Part shown: positions 49,498 through 61,932 of the stretch, piece by piece
How the letters are laid out: every line of letters starts with the position of its first letter
Position numbering within the stretch: position 1 is the first letter of the stretch
Assembly: GCA_918026815.1 (NCBI GenBank)
Contig: CAKJVC010000066.1
Span: 310,001 to 374,000, forward strand
DNA length: 64,000 bases
Origin: Chalara sp. BL73
Lineage: Eukaryota > Ascomycota > Leotiomycetes > Helotiales
Direction of reading: 5' to 3'
Translations under genes and position numbers: made by a program
Notes under the pieces: model-generated
The model's database searches: none
What the model was told of the DNA's origin: nothing
The model's input: the letters and a program-made list of their open reading frames with translations, nothing else

Positions 49498-52143
49498 GCT
49501 GGCGATAGACCGGTGAAGATAATGGAAAGGGTAATGGAACCGCGCTTCCTGCGGATATGTGCCGCTGGGACAGGCAAGTATGTCTGCAAAGTGACGGGAA
49601 GATCGAGCTGTCTGTCATCAATGGGCAACAGAAACACCAATTGACCGAGGATATACTTACCTCAATTGTATTCAACCTGGGTAGCACCGATGGGTCGGGA
49701 GGGTATGGGAAATGACTGGATAAGCGAGTGGGCGGAACGGTTGGCAGAACCAAAGGTGAATCTAGAGGACCGCGGTGACTTCACTTTCAACACCAAAATA
49801 GCTGAACTACCGAGTTGAATCTATGCAAGTCCCCAGAGCCACGATGGCTATCTGTATGTCAGTACATGGCCATCGCTACGTGACCCAGTTCTCAGTCCGG
49901 GGTCTGGTGCATACTGAAGGGTCTTGCTCGGCTGCAAGAATATATTTGTGCCGATGTGCATGCAATGTAAACTCATACATGCAATCTACGTGGGAGAGCA
50001 ATGGCGTCGTCGAACACGAAAGTAAATGCGAAGACGCTAGATCCTTATGATGAGTGATATTGGTGTTGCATGGACAGCCGAGATAGGTTCAAGCGGAGTA
50101 AAGTGTGCTTACTTCTTTGTAAAGACACACACCTTTACCGATGAGCTGATGCCAAACATATTAAGAGCTTATTCTTGACAGAGCCAAAGTGATCTAATTT
50201 AGAAAGGATTTATAATCTCTACCTCTCCCTTAAAAGTGCCCTGGGTACATTTGTATTTGCTAAACATCTAGACCACATCCCTCATTCTATTTAATCAATA
50301 AATTTTGATGGGACGTGCCTGTTAAAATTTAAAAAATGTTACTGCTAGCGCATCTCTCCACGGAGGCTAAGACACTGTCTAGAGTTTGAGAGTCTTCTGA
50401 TACAATGAGTTATGACAGTGAGCGCGGATGCATTTTATCTCTCCCTCTTATTTCCTGGAGGCAACTCACACCTGAACAAGCAAGTGACACTTGTCAATGA
50501 ATAACGATATCGACGAACTGATTTCGCTCGCTCGAGGAAATTTCCAAGCCTATGACAGTAGAGCTGAACTCATGCCCTAATCTATGCTGGGTTGAGCCGC
50601 TAGATTTCGTTCTGGTCGTATCCTTATATCACCAAACCATAATCGACTTTATCCTGGCACCGGCAAAACGTGCTGGTGCAATAAATCCTCTTACAATCAA
50701 GTAACTCTGCTTAGACAGACTTTGCCCAGTCTATGCCAGCACCTTGTACTATCATTGTTGTCCAAAAAAAACATGACAGTTTGACAGGACTCGGCATATG
50801 CACAGAAGATTTTCTTCAAGATTCGATGATATCTGGGTCTCAAAGACTACTCTCTGCTGATTTTACGTTGCGAATTTCATATACCATAAATTTTGACATA
50901 CTGCATCTCGAAGGAAGTAATAATAGTTGCATCAAGTGTAGAGACTCCTCCACTGGAGCCGATCTTCCTCACGACAACCTCCCGATCCGCAAGCACTCAC
51001 AAGATGGCTAACGGTATGAGTTTCTCTCAATCCTACGGGCATGTACTTACTAATATGAGATGCAGATACCGTTTGAAAGGGCTGTAAGATGCGTGCAAGT
51101 CGCAAATTTCCAAGAATTCCAAGTCAGAATGCCGACACACCAAAAGCGTCTACTACTTTAACAGCCTTCCAGTATCTTAGACTCTTGACTACAATACCAG
51201 TAACGCGAGCTACCCCCCCACCAGAGAAGATAGTAGGAATAATAGAAGTAGCACATTGTCTTTGATTATCCTTGCCTCCACTACTTCACCAAGATGACGA
51301 GGGCCTCATGGCTTAGCCTCATGGGATACCAGGAGGAGTTTGACCCAGTCAACATCCCATCCATCATTCTTGGGCAGACTGGCTTCCTGGCTGGCTATTC
51401 CAGTCTTCGAAATTCATGGTAATGTCGTTCAGTGAGGGTTGTATTTTGGCAGCCATGGAAACTGAGATACTGCACTGATCGAGCTGGCCTGGCAAATCAA
51501 AAGTTATTTATATCTGAAAACTTTGACAACTGCCGAACCTTGTGAGGTGTATTGCCCAATAAATATTGCTCTTTCTAATACTGCTTTGGGTTACGCTTGT
51601 TATCACGGAGTTTCAGATGGGATTATACAGTTATTTGTGATGCTCTTTAAGGACAAAAGCTTTGAGCATGATTTCGAGATGAGGTTGAGGTAAGCTTTTA
51701 ATCTTTCCCTTTGTAGAACGGAGGGAAACCCTCCATGGCTTGGCGCTCTGTTATGGGCGGTAGGACCCACCTCCACTCTTGAATCTTCAAGTCATCTTCA
51801 TCCAACTCACAATGTTCGGGTTTTGAAGGTGACTTTCCTGCGACCTGCTTCTTCTGTGATGTGTGAGACGAGTAGGTCCTACATCACGACCTCACAAACC
51901 CTGTTGCCAAGAATGCTCAAGGGATGACCCCTCATGTCTCCAAAATAGAGGGCAAGCACACTCTCAATTTAGCCTCTCCTTTTATCCTTATCTGACTTGT
52001 TTACGCAACGGTGTTTCTGATATCATTATTATCTTTCGCTGCTCAGTTGACTGCGCTTTCAAGCTCTTATTTGCGGCTTTTCTGTTCTATCCCTTGCGTG
52101 ATCACCACAGGATCACATTGAAAGCCTCCTTGTTCTATTCAAC
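49498..52143. other. 2.6 kb intergenic, no supported gene
   Basis: Between the divergent F-box and beta-mannosidase genes. It contains only short frames, including a 42-codon ATG frame at 51294-51422 that I do not recognise. The middle is AT-rich. Confidence 0.5.
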
Positions 52144-55102
52144 ATGTCGTTCAAAAGCATTGCATTAAATGAAGGTTGGAAGTTCAAGCAAGCAACGACT
52201 TTGAATGATTCTACCGCTTCAGACTTTCTGCCTGTTGCCCAGTTTCCTACTGTAGCACATATTGACCTTCTGCATCATGGTCTCATAAAAGACCCTTACA
52301 TTGATATGAACGAGCTTGAAAGCCTTTGGGTCAATGATGCGGACTGGACATATCAGACTACGTTTAAAACTCCAGATCTCAGCCAGAAAGGTGGACGCAC
52401 AGGTATGTAACATCTTTAAATTCTGGAAGCGAATGCTTATCATGAGCAGCGCTTTATTTTGAGGGTCTAGACACGATAGTTAAGGTGTACTTGAACGGCA
52501 AACTCATTTTGGAAAGCCAGAATATGCACATCTCTCACAGAGTTGACATCACCGATCATCTCCAACCAAAAGACAATGTACTCGAGTTACGATTTAGCAA
52601 TGCACCTGCTTTTGCTAAAGCAGAGATGAAGAGGATAGGGTATCGAGGAAACGGTACTGATGTTCATTTCGGTGGCCCTGAGCGTCTGTTTGTGAGAAAA
52701 GCGCAATATCATTGGGGCTGGGATTGGTAAGTTGTCACTGCTAATTCACCGCCGTAAATCATCCCCATGATCCGCCTGTTTTGGTCTGGATAAGTCGAGA
52801 AAGTGCCAAGCGTCAATGACCATAGAGGAGCTAACTGCGAGAATCTCAAAATAGGGGGCCATCATGTAACACCTCAGGACCATGGAAGGATATATGGCTT
52901 GAAACATATACTGCATTCATCGAGGAGCTGATAGTCCGTCAAGAAGTGTCAACAGATTTGAAAACAGCTACAGTATTCGTGAGTGGCAAAGTGAAAAGTG
53001 CTCCAGTAGATTCTAAAGTGGTAATCCAACTCACGGATCCGAATGGAGAGAAAAAGCTTGATACAGAGGCAATCTTGTCAAAGGAAGGAAGCTTTTCCAC
53101 CAAACTGGAAGTGTCTGGCGACCTACAGCTATGGTACCCCTTCACATATGGATCATCTCCGCTCTACACACTCACAGCCATATTGCCAGACCATGACAAG
53201 AAAAGCCAGAAGTTAGGATTGCGAAGACTGAGGTTGTTACAGCATGAGCTTAAAAATGAACCAGGAACGAGTTTTGTATTTGAGATCAATAACGTCCGAG
53301 TATTTGCAGGTGGAAGCTGTTGGATACCTGGTGATTACCTACTTCCTCGATTTACTCGCGAGCGTTATGAGGAATGGCTGCTGCTTGCAAAAGCTGGAAA
53401 CCAAGCAATGGTGCGTCTTAATTTGCTTTGTATACGATTTTTAATTCTGTGCTGATCGCTTCACAGATTCGAGTTTGGGGAGGAGGTCTCGTCGAAAGTG
53501 ATATTTTCTACGAGATCTGTGATCGTGAGGGCATTTTGGTGTGGCAGGATTTCTTGTTTGCATGTGGAGACTATCCCGCATCACCAGACTTCATTGGGCA
53601 TATCAAAGTGGAAGCAGAGCAGCAGGTCAAGAGGGTAGGATATCATGCTAGGTGAGATCCTTTTTCAAAGCAGATCTGAAACGGCCTTCTAGGGTATTTG
53701 CTTCCCGGCTTTTTTAATAGTGCTAACATCCTGCATGACCAGTCTGGCCATATGGGCTGGAAACAATGAAGATTACATGCTCGCAGAGAGATGGGGCTGG
53801 GAGTATGATATCAATGACCAGAAAGGTCCATGGGACAAAACAAACTTCCCAGCTCGAGAGATTTATGAGCGAGTTCTGCCAGCGATCTGCGAGAAGCTGG
53901 CTGGAGATGTACCGTACTGGAGGAGTAGCCCTTACGGCGGCAAAACCTCCAACGATACTACAGTAGGAGATACACATATTTGGGATGGTATGATCCTTCA
54001 ACTTTAACCCAGACCACAAATTTTACTCGTTGCAAACTGACAAAAATTAGTCTGGCATGGCAAAATGTCACCATACCAGGACTACAAAGCATACACATCT
54101 CGTTTCGTCTCCGAATTCGGATTCGAATCAGCGCCTGACATCCGCACACTCCATAAAGCTATTACGATCCCCTCTGAACGCCATTGGCAGTCTCGCACCT
54201 TCGATGCACATGACAAAGGACCTGGCCACCAGCGTCGCTATGGCATGTATTCTGGCGAGAACTTCCGCTTCCGCATGAACCCGCTTACCTCATTTGTGTA
54301 CAGCACCCAGTTTCTGCAAGCCGAGGCCATGTCATATGCCTACAACCACTGGCGGCGCGAGTTTCGCGGCCCGGAAGAAGAAAATTGTGCTGGCATTCTT
54401 GTCTGGCAATTGAATGATATCTGGCCAGGCACGAGCTGGGCGCTGGTAGATGTCGATCTAAACCGCAAAGCGAGCTATTACATCACGAAGCGTGCATTGG
54501 CGAAGACCGTCGTCGGGATGGAGAGAATAGTGACCAAGGAGCCGAGCTATATCGTGTCCGGATTCCTGCCCGAGAAGGCCGCGTTGGAGATTTGGGCAGT
54601 CAACGGGTTCGTGACAGAACTGGAAGCGGTCTTGAAGCTCAGCGCCTTTGATATTGAGTCAGGCGATTCCATTCCGTTGCTGAATACCGAAGCGGAGAGA
54701 AAGGTGGTTCTTAAGCCGAACCAAAGCAATGAGATCACCAAGATCTCGATCCCTAATGCGGAGCAGACGGTCATTGTCGCATATCTGGATGATCAGCAGG
54801 GAAAGAGACTCGCCAGATGGATTTCATGGCCCGAACCGCTAAAGTATGTGCGCTTTAAGAAGGACTTGAAGGTTGAGGTTAAAGTCGAAGGCGACGAGGT
54901 GGTCTTGAGCGCTAATGGCCCGGCAAAAGGCGTTGTGGTTGCGGTACCGCTGGAAGAAGGCGAAGACGCGGTATTTGATGATAACTTTATCGATCTTGTA
55001 CCTGGGGAGGTGGTGCGGATCAAAACAATTGGCCTGAAAGGAAGATCTGTTAAAGCTAAATGGCTTTGTGATTGGGAATCTGAAGAGGGCTTCGAGCTGT
55101 GA
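52144..55102 (+). CDS. GH2 beta-mannosidase (B type, no signal peptide)
   Basis: Six exons (52144-52402, 52450-52726, 52855-53410, 53467-53651, 53743-53987, 54051-55102) encode 857 residues. The enzyme hydrolyses beta-1,4-mannosides from non-reducing ends, as in manno-oligosaccharide and N-glycan turnover. A sugar-binding-like domain opens the protein (EGWKFKQATT, then ALYFEGLDTIVKVYLNGK). The catalytic barrel shows IRVWGGGLVESDIFYEICDREG, the acid/base Glu435 in IWAGNNED and the nucleophile Glu529 in VSEFGFES. The C-terminal 300 residues form beta-rich domains. There is no signal peptide, which fits the intracellular B type. All phases agree. Confidence 0.94.
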
Positions 55103-56363
55103 TGTGCATGAATGACCCCTGTTATGGCTTGTCCTCCTCTCTTACAGAGCTGTTGGCTCAGATAGAATTCACAATAGGATTATAGTTTGGCCAGCACAAT
55201 TTTTCCAATGTCTCTCACTTGCCCAAGGCTTTCCGCCAGCTACTTATGTGGAGGGGTTTTCTATGAAATGGTTGTGCGTTTGTCATTCATTTCCTTAGGT
55301 AGGAACAAATAGCTCGGTCTCGACTACGGCAAGGCTAAAATGTAACTTGTGAAGGCCTTGAGGAGCCATAGGATATGAAACCTACCCACAACTCCGTCTG
55401 ACCACGCCAGCAAGAGCGATACCAGCGAAGACGAGCTCGCAGGACGCCGTTTATTCTGACCCCTTGAGGGCATTTTCGAACGAACGCGCGCGGGGTGTGA
55501 GAAAGGAGATAATGAAAAGACGCAGGTTCAACGGAGAGGAAAGTGATGGTGCCTGGCGGGGCGAGAAGGGGATGACCACGTTTAGGGAGATGGAGGTCGA
55601 TTTTGCTCTGATTTGCAAATTACGCCGCGGCCGCTTGACGATAGGCGTGGGGCTTGACTCATCCGTCTATCGTAGGGACTCCCCAGAACCATCATCGCTC
55701 TTCCATCACTTGCGGCCTGGGAGCTTCATATGCGCATGCGTCTCTGAGAAACTGGAAACTACCGGGTCCGGCTTGCTGCTGCTGCTGCTGCTGCTATAGC
55801 CGCCCCGGTCACAAAGTAGGTCGGCATCAGGTGGGATATTCATCTAGAGGCGGGCTAGAAGGCAAAGAAGAGGGCGGACAAGATGGTGATGCTGCTATCT
55901 TTAGGGATTCTAGAACATATAAAAAAGTTTGGCGATCCTCTAGAGCCTGAGGCCGGATTTAGCATAGCTTCAACCTTAAAGTCAGCCAGGATAGGGCTGC
56001 ATCCACACGTGAACTCTAAACTGCGCCACTCCAACCTCATTTCTCACCCGACAGCCGACATCAATTTGGGAGCTGAGAGATATTCCGCTGGGCAAGTGGG
56101 CAGAATTGGGGAATATGGAGGATGGAAGTGAGACAATTGTGGTAAGCAGCTGTATTATTATCTAAAAGGGAGACATAGTCCCGTAATCTTAAACCCTGGA
56201 ACTCCATCGCTCATGCAAATGCTAATCAATCCCGTCATCCTGTCCCTCGGTTTGTGCAACCTCTCTTGTTTTATGTATGCCATCCATTCAGATGCAGTTA
56301 TTTGTCCAAAATATACAGAAAACATTTTACTTTACAGGAACCTTCAACTACCAGCGAGGAAGA
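55103..56363. other. Intergenic with CTG-repeat tract
   Basis: No gene is supported between these convergent genes. A (CTG)n run lies at about 55775-55796. An open frame at 55464-55799 includes it but lacks a domain. Confidence 0.5.
55775..55796. repeat. CTG trinucleotide repeat, about seven units
   Basis: About seven consecutive CTG units are seen directly, just before a TAG. It is a length-variable site by nature. Confidence 0.85.
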
Positions 56364-57632
56364 TTACATGACGAAGTAACCAAGTCCAAGACCGAGGCCA
56401 ATCACGCCGTATTCTAGTGCGCCCATGCGGTGCTTAGGCTTGGCGGCGGCGCCAGTTGAGATATCGGAGGGGGCGGAGGTGGCGCTGCTTGTAGAGCTGC
56501 CGCTGGTTTGCGATGCAGCTGTGGCACCCGAGGTGGTTACGCTAAGGGTGGTTGGGGCAGCAGCGGTGCTGGAAGGTGCGCTTGTGGAAGTAGCAGAGGT
56601 AGTGGTGGAGGTCTCGGCAAAGACAGCACCGCTCTTAGTAGAGCTGGTTGATGTGGTTGGCTTGGCAGACGAAGTGGTGGGCTTAGAGTCAGAGGATGCT
56701 GCATTGCTGTTCTTGTATGGGCCAGCGCAGTATCCAGCTGGACGGATGGACTCCCAGCTACCAGTGAGATCGCTGTAAGTATACTCTCCGTCACCTCCGC
56801 AGCCGTAGTCAGTCACTGTGACAGTCTTGACGGTCATGGTGTATGGTGCGCCAGCTTGGTTGTATTCACCACCAGCCCATTCACACGTTCCCTTCTTTGC
56901 CGGGTCATTCTTATCGAGACAAGCAATCCAGGAGCCCATCTTGACTTTCATAGGAGTTTGTGGGTAGCGGGTACCAGACTTGGCGAGAGGATCGGTGTAG
57001 AAGAGTTGACGGACAAGGACCTGCTCCGCATCTGTTCCATCGGCAGGGCCAATCTTCCATTGCACGGACTTGTCGGTCCAGTCGATGGTGTACTTGAGGT
57101 ATTTCTCGATCGTGTTGTCCAGACCCTTGTGGAACGCACCACGGTCGTATGAGCTGGTATCACCCTTTCCGAAGAAGTTGCTCTGGACCTCGTTGGGGAA
57201 CGTGCCCAGCCACTCCCAATCGATCTCATCAAGATCATCAGATTCCAGAATGAAACTGCTGACTACACCGGCACCTGCGGACGCCTTCATTACCACCTCG
57301 ACCTTGCCAAAGAAGATGTATTTGTTAAGTTGCATGGTTGGCGCTTGAGTGTTTTTTGCGATGATGAAATTGGCTCCTCCATTGTAGTCCATGGTAGTAC
57401 CCTCCAAAGCATGCCAGTCACTGCTCTCACCCTTCGTGAAGTCGGTGGTGACTGATTTTCCGAGAGCGGGGTCGGCGGGGCATGCTGTTCGTTGTTAGCA
57501 TCGTTTCACAACATATGAATGCGGTGGCTACTTACTCTTCTTTGTAGGATCACACTTGGTAAACGTTTGTGCTTGTACGAGGGACAGAGCGGACAGAAGC
57601 ACTGCCGCAACAGAGACAGGTTTGGAGAACAT
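56364..57632 (-). CDS. CRH-family GH16 wall transglycosidase, GPI-anchored
   Basis: Two exons (57632-57536, 57484-56364) encode 405 residues. CRH enzymes at the cell surface link chitin to beta-1,6/1,3-glucan. The signal peptide is residues 1-21. The GH16 domain holds the catalytic DEIDWEWLG motif, with Glu119 as nucleophile and Glu123 as acid/base, and the family segment FPNEVQSNFFGKGDTSSYDRG. Paired cysteines follow in ACLDKNDPAKKGTCEW and DYGCGGDGEY. A long Ser/Thr/Ala-rich tail and a C-terminal hydrophobic end (EYGVIGLGLGLGYFVM) indicate GPI attachment. There is no chitin-binding module at the N-terminus. The intron has a CTAAC branch site. Confidence 0.93.
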
Positions 57633-60600
57633 GGTGATGATATTTATGCAGGCGATGTTGCGAAGAAAGTTAATAAAAGTGGTCTTGACAAGATTTAAGC
57701 AGCTGAAGAAGTAGTTGGTCTTGTAACGAGTGTGTTGTAAAGAAATAACAAAGACGAGAAAGCTGCGAAGTAAAAGAGGAGGCTGATTCGAATGCGGAGG
57801 ATGCAGCACAAGTTGGGGAGGAAACGGGGAGAGATAAATGATTCCCATGACCCCTGCCACCGCCCACTGATGTTTGACCACTTCTTCCCCTGCTTCTCAC
57901 CCTGACCCATGATTGTTGGCTGGATGTGTCAGAGTGTTAATTGGATCACGAAGAAGCCAACCACGGGGCTGCGGCTAGCCCTATGCACTAGGGACACAAA
58001 CACGAGAGAGGGGAGAGAGAGAAAGATTAGGGGGAGAAGGGAAGGTTGGCCAAGCAAATACGGGTCAGCCTAAAAACAGCAGTTTTCAGGTACCATCTGT
58101 TCGGGGTTCTGCGGGCATGGCATGGCATGGCCGAGCGTGGTTTTTGGGGCAAACGCTGATTCATTTTCGTATGCTACAAACAGCATTATTCACAGCCTGA
58201 CGATGTCCATTCTGATGGTGATGCTTCTAGGCTCACCACAACGATAATAAAAAGGGGATGTCCTTTTTTCTACGGTGGAAACCAGCATCCCTGTCAGCAT
58301 TGGATTGTTACAGTGGCTGAACACCCCGAAGGACGCCTGAAGGACCAGTGGGAATACAAATCTATTGGTTCGGTCTCCCCTACAGTATAAGACCCCTATG
58401 ACCACTATGACTACTACCCTTTTTGCGGACCCCCTTTGATCTCCTTTGGGGTACTCGCTTTTACCCCAATCAAGCGCCCCATCCACCTATTGTACTATGC
58501 TATACCATAGCAGTAGTACAGGCCTCCCAGAGGAGGCACAGCCACCCCTCCAGCCCTTAACGCGCCAACCAACACGAACATACGATTAGGAAATCCAGCT
58601 ATTTCAAGAACATCGTGCATCCATCGCATCGAGACTCGTGGTTATGTCATAAGATGCTTATCCACATCCAGCAAATGCCCGTCATTCACATTCTTCTAAA
58701 CAGTATTTTCTACGAGTGCCTAGTTGCTTCTTTGCAAAAACCTTTTTTTTGGGCCCATCACGAGCGGGGACGAGCCGCCTCCTGAAAACAAACAATAATA
58801 ATTTAGTCAGGCCGAGTACAGGCACAAGAAGGGCACAGCAAAATGCCAAATCCTCTCAAGCCCATTTCGGCGTCGGTTCTCGGCTTCCCTCTCCTCCAAT
58901 TCGCCCACCCGCATTGCCTTCCCGTTTCACCAGGGTCTCAAGTCTTTCAGCGCCGAGGCCAAACTCCAACGAATAAATTTCTTTTTGCCCACAAAACAAT
59001 TTTATTTTGCATTTTATCCAATATGAGCAACGCCTCGTGATCCAGGTGAAAATGGAATTTCCAACATCAATGTAGTCTTGAAGGCATAAACTCCTTCAAT
59101 AAGGCCGCATTTGCCTCGCGAGCACTTGGCGAGGCTGTCTTGGGGACCTTGGAGCCTCAGGCTTTCACATGACTCTTGCCATGGATACGAAGCCATCGGC
59201 TCACTGTGAAGCTTTCCCGCTGATCGCAAAGCGTTGAATAGAAATAAAATAAAATAAACATTGGTGTTGCCAGATTGTCATACCATGCCGTTTCGCTCAC
59301 GTTGCTCAAAAATGTATTTGCCTCCACGCTCGAAGCAGTTTCCTCTATTCGACTAGTTCCGCCGGCCCTCCGCATATACGCCTTGTATACGAGCTACCAT
59401 GGCGATATTGCTCGTTTATAGCCCAACTTTTCGCTCTTGATTATGGCACGTCTTGGTCCTTTTCTATCGATTATATATCCCAAGCCGGGGTTTTCTCGCC
59501 CTGACAATGGGGAATGATGTCAGAGTAGCTTTGTAAATACATCAAGAGGCCAGGGCATAAGCCGTATTGTACTCGGCCAGAGTAGCCAGAGTGTAGTTCT
59601 TGTGATTATTCGCATATGAGCCGTACAAGGTCATTACGGACGTGACACCTCGAATACGAAATCAAGTCAGTATGGTGCATGGTGGTAGCCACTTTAGCAT
59701 TGCGGTGTTGAGGGGCTTGCATTCGCTCACTTGTCTTCACTTCCATAGAGCAAGCAACTTCTCCGGGCAATAGGTCATTGTTTCTAACATCTTTAGACGC
59801 AAGGCTCCTTAGTATTTTAGCTCATTGCTGCAGTGAGGCCATGGCCTCGATATCCAGGTAGTAAATTGATGTCAACGGCAAAGATCTCCGGCTCTGAACT
59901 TGCATCTGGCTATTCAGAATGTTCGTACCATGCACAGCGTACGCGGTTGTTACAAATTTCCCTGCTAAACCCATTGGCATCTGCGGTTTGAATTCATCAG
60001 GATCATGTTGAATATGCGACGAATGAGGCAATATATGAGCCGTGGTGGCTCCTATTGAGCATGTTAGTATGATATTGCTAAGTTTTGAGGACCACGGATC
60101 ACAAATACTTAATGCTTGGTCTGGACAGACAATATTGCGAATGCTAGCCTTGACGATATGTAAGATTCATGATATGCCGAGCGGAGAAGCAGGCTGCAAA
60201 CTTTAGGCTTCACAAAAGCAACGCCCCGGCTCATTGCCTATCTCCGGCACATTATCCTTCAACGACAGACTCCGATTCTTCTCATCTGATGAATAGGAAC
60301 CCTCGCTCCATCAGAAGGATTCGGCAGCGTAGCCTCCCACCTCTGTGCCCTCGCCATGGGATGCCTCCTCAGATAATATCCATCTGCCATCTTCAACCGC
60401 GTCTCACGCCGCTCGCTCAGGTCTTCGACATCCCACGGCCAATGCTTCCCCAAGATCGCCGCTGCAAACCCCCTTCCCCACGAACAAACCTTGATCCAGT
60501 CCTCTTCCGCCGTCTCTTCCAATGCCCCGATCTTGAGTCGCGTTGATCGCGATTTTGGCAGAAGACTGAGAGAGGGACCTCGTGCCGTATCAAATCATCC

Positions 60601-61932
60601 ACCGTGCCGACCCAGCCATTCCCACCCAACGGCTCCCTTTCCATCACCGTTGTCTGGCCCTTCGCCTAGAGAACTGGAGCCGCCCTTTCCTGCCCCGGCG
60701 CCGACGAAGTTAGCCGTGTAGATGTGGCAGATTGGCAGGTCGGAGCGGCCACTGCTGGCGGAACGCAGGGCGGGGATTGGTAAGGGACTGGCGCATAGCC
60801 ACGCGCGGTAGTACGGACCTGGCCGAAGCTGCCGGGTGCGAATCGCCCTCTTCCAACGAGGTTTGGTCCCCCTTGTCGGTTCACCTTAAGGAGAAGGTCG
60901 AGAGGCTGCTGGTTTTCTGTCGGGACAGTAAGCTTGAGTTTGTATTCACGCCCGGTTGTTTGGTCTCTTTTGCTTACATGAAAGTTTTATATGGGGATGC
61001 GAAGACCAGCGTTGAGACATTATGCTCTGTACACTCCGAGCCTAATCAGAGGGGTTTACGAACATGGTGTAAGTTCTGATATATATACAGTATATTAGTT
61101 CCAACTCATTCCCATTCAATGGCTACAAGGACCCATTCGCCAAGTTGCTGAGTGATAATTCCTCTAACATCCGTCGAAACACCAACGAAAGCGAAAGCCG
61201 CGCTTCTCAGAACGGTTCGTAAATTTCCCATACCAACGAGCATATAGTCTACAGGCGCGAACGAGCCGTGCCAGTTGTCCTCGTCAAGCGGGTACCTGTA
61301 TTCTATGCTGCGCGTCCCGTTCCGCGTTCCGGTCTTGACATGTTCATATCCGGTCGAGCCTGGATGATGTGGTCGCCGTCGATCGGTTGCTGTACCCCTT
61401 TTCCTGCCGTACGTCCCACCGACCTATTTTCTTTCAATTTTGCGAATCGTTTGATCTGCTGCGTAGCTTACGCTTAAGGTACCCGCAAGAAGGTGGAGAA
61501 GGCTTGCCGTCGGATTCTCAGGACGGCGGATTTAGACTCCCACCCGAATATGTGGCATGATCAAAGCCGACGTCATAGGTTTGTTGATGAAGTGAGCTTG
61601 GGGGAACGTATGATCACTTGACCAAGGCGGTAGTGTGCTACCCCTAGGTGAGAGGCTTCTTGACATCGGGGAATCCCTCCACTTCGTAGCCCACATCACG
61701 TCACCGAACATGCTTTTCAGAATGAACGCTGTATGGCAGGACCTGACGCGGCAAGAAATCAATCACAATGCAGCAACACAAGACAAAACTTGGAGTCAAC
61801 CTCAATTAATATTGGTAGCTGCTCTATATTAAATTATATGATTAAGGCCGCTTCGTAATGGGTCTACTTTGAACGAAGCATGTCTAGGAGCCGTCGCGGC
61901 ACCAGGTACGGCGTTTTAGCGTTGCCCGTTGA
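57633..61932. other. 4.3 kb with little support for genes
   Basis: Flanked by the CRH and WSC genes, both minus strand. The sequence includes an inverted repeat at 58491-58520 and GC-richer sequence around 60250-60900. A minus-strand frame at 60259-60522 (LGKHWPWDVEDLSERRETRLK) has a protein-like composition, but I cannot find a start, splice partner or family. It is noted as a possible partial gene only. Confidence 0.45.
58491..58520. repeat. Imperfect inverted repeat (hairpin)
   Basis: Arms TGTACTATGCTAT and ATAGCAGTAGTACA flank a 3-base loop. The arms match except for one extra base and one neighbouring difference. Seen directly. It could act as a terminator-like or protein-binding structure, but no function is shown. 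Confidence 0.7.

Noticed and set aside
49498..49753. Possible upstream coding exon of the F-box gene
   Set aside because: A splice pair keeps the frame open, but the upstream block has no ATG; it is more likely a 5' leader intron.
55464..55799. Plus-strand frame ending in a leucine run
   Set aside because: The leucine run is the CTG repeat read in one frame, and the rest has no recognisable domain.
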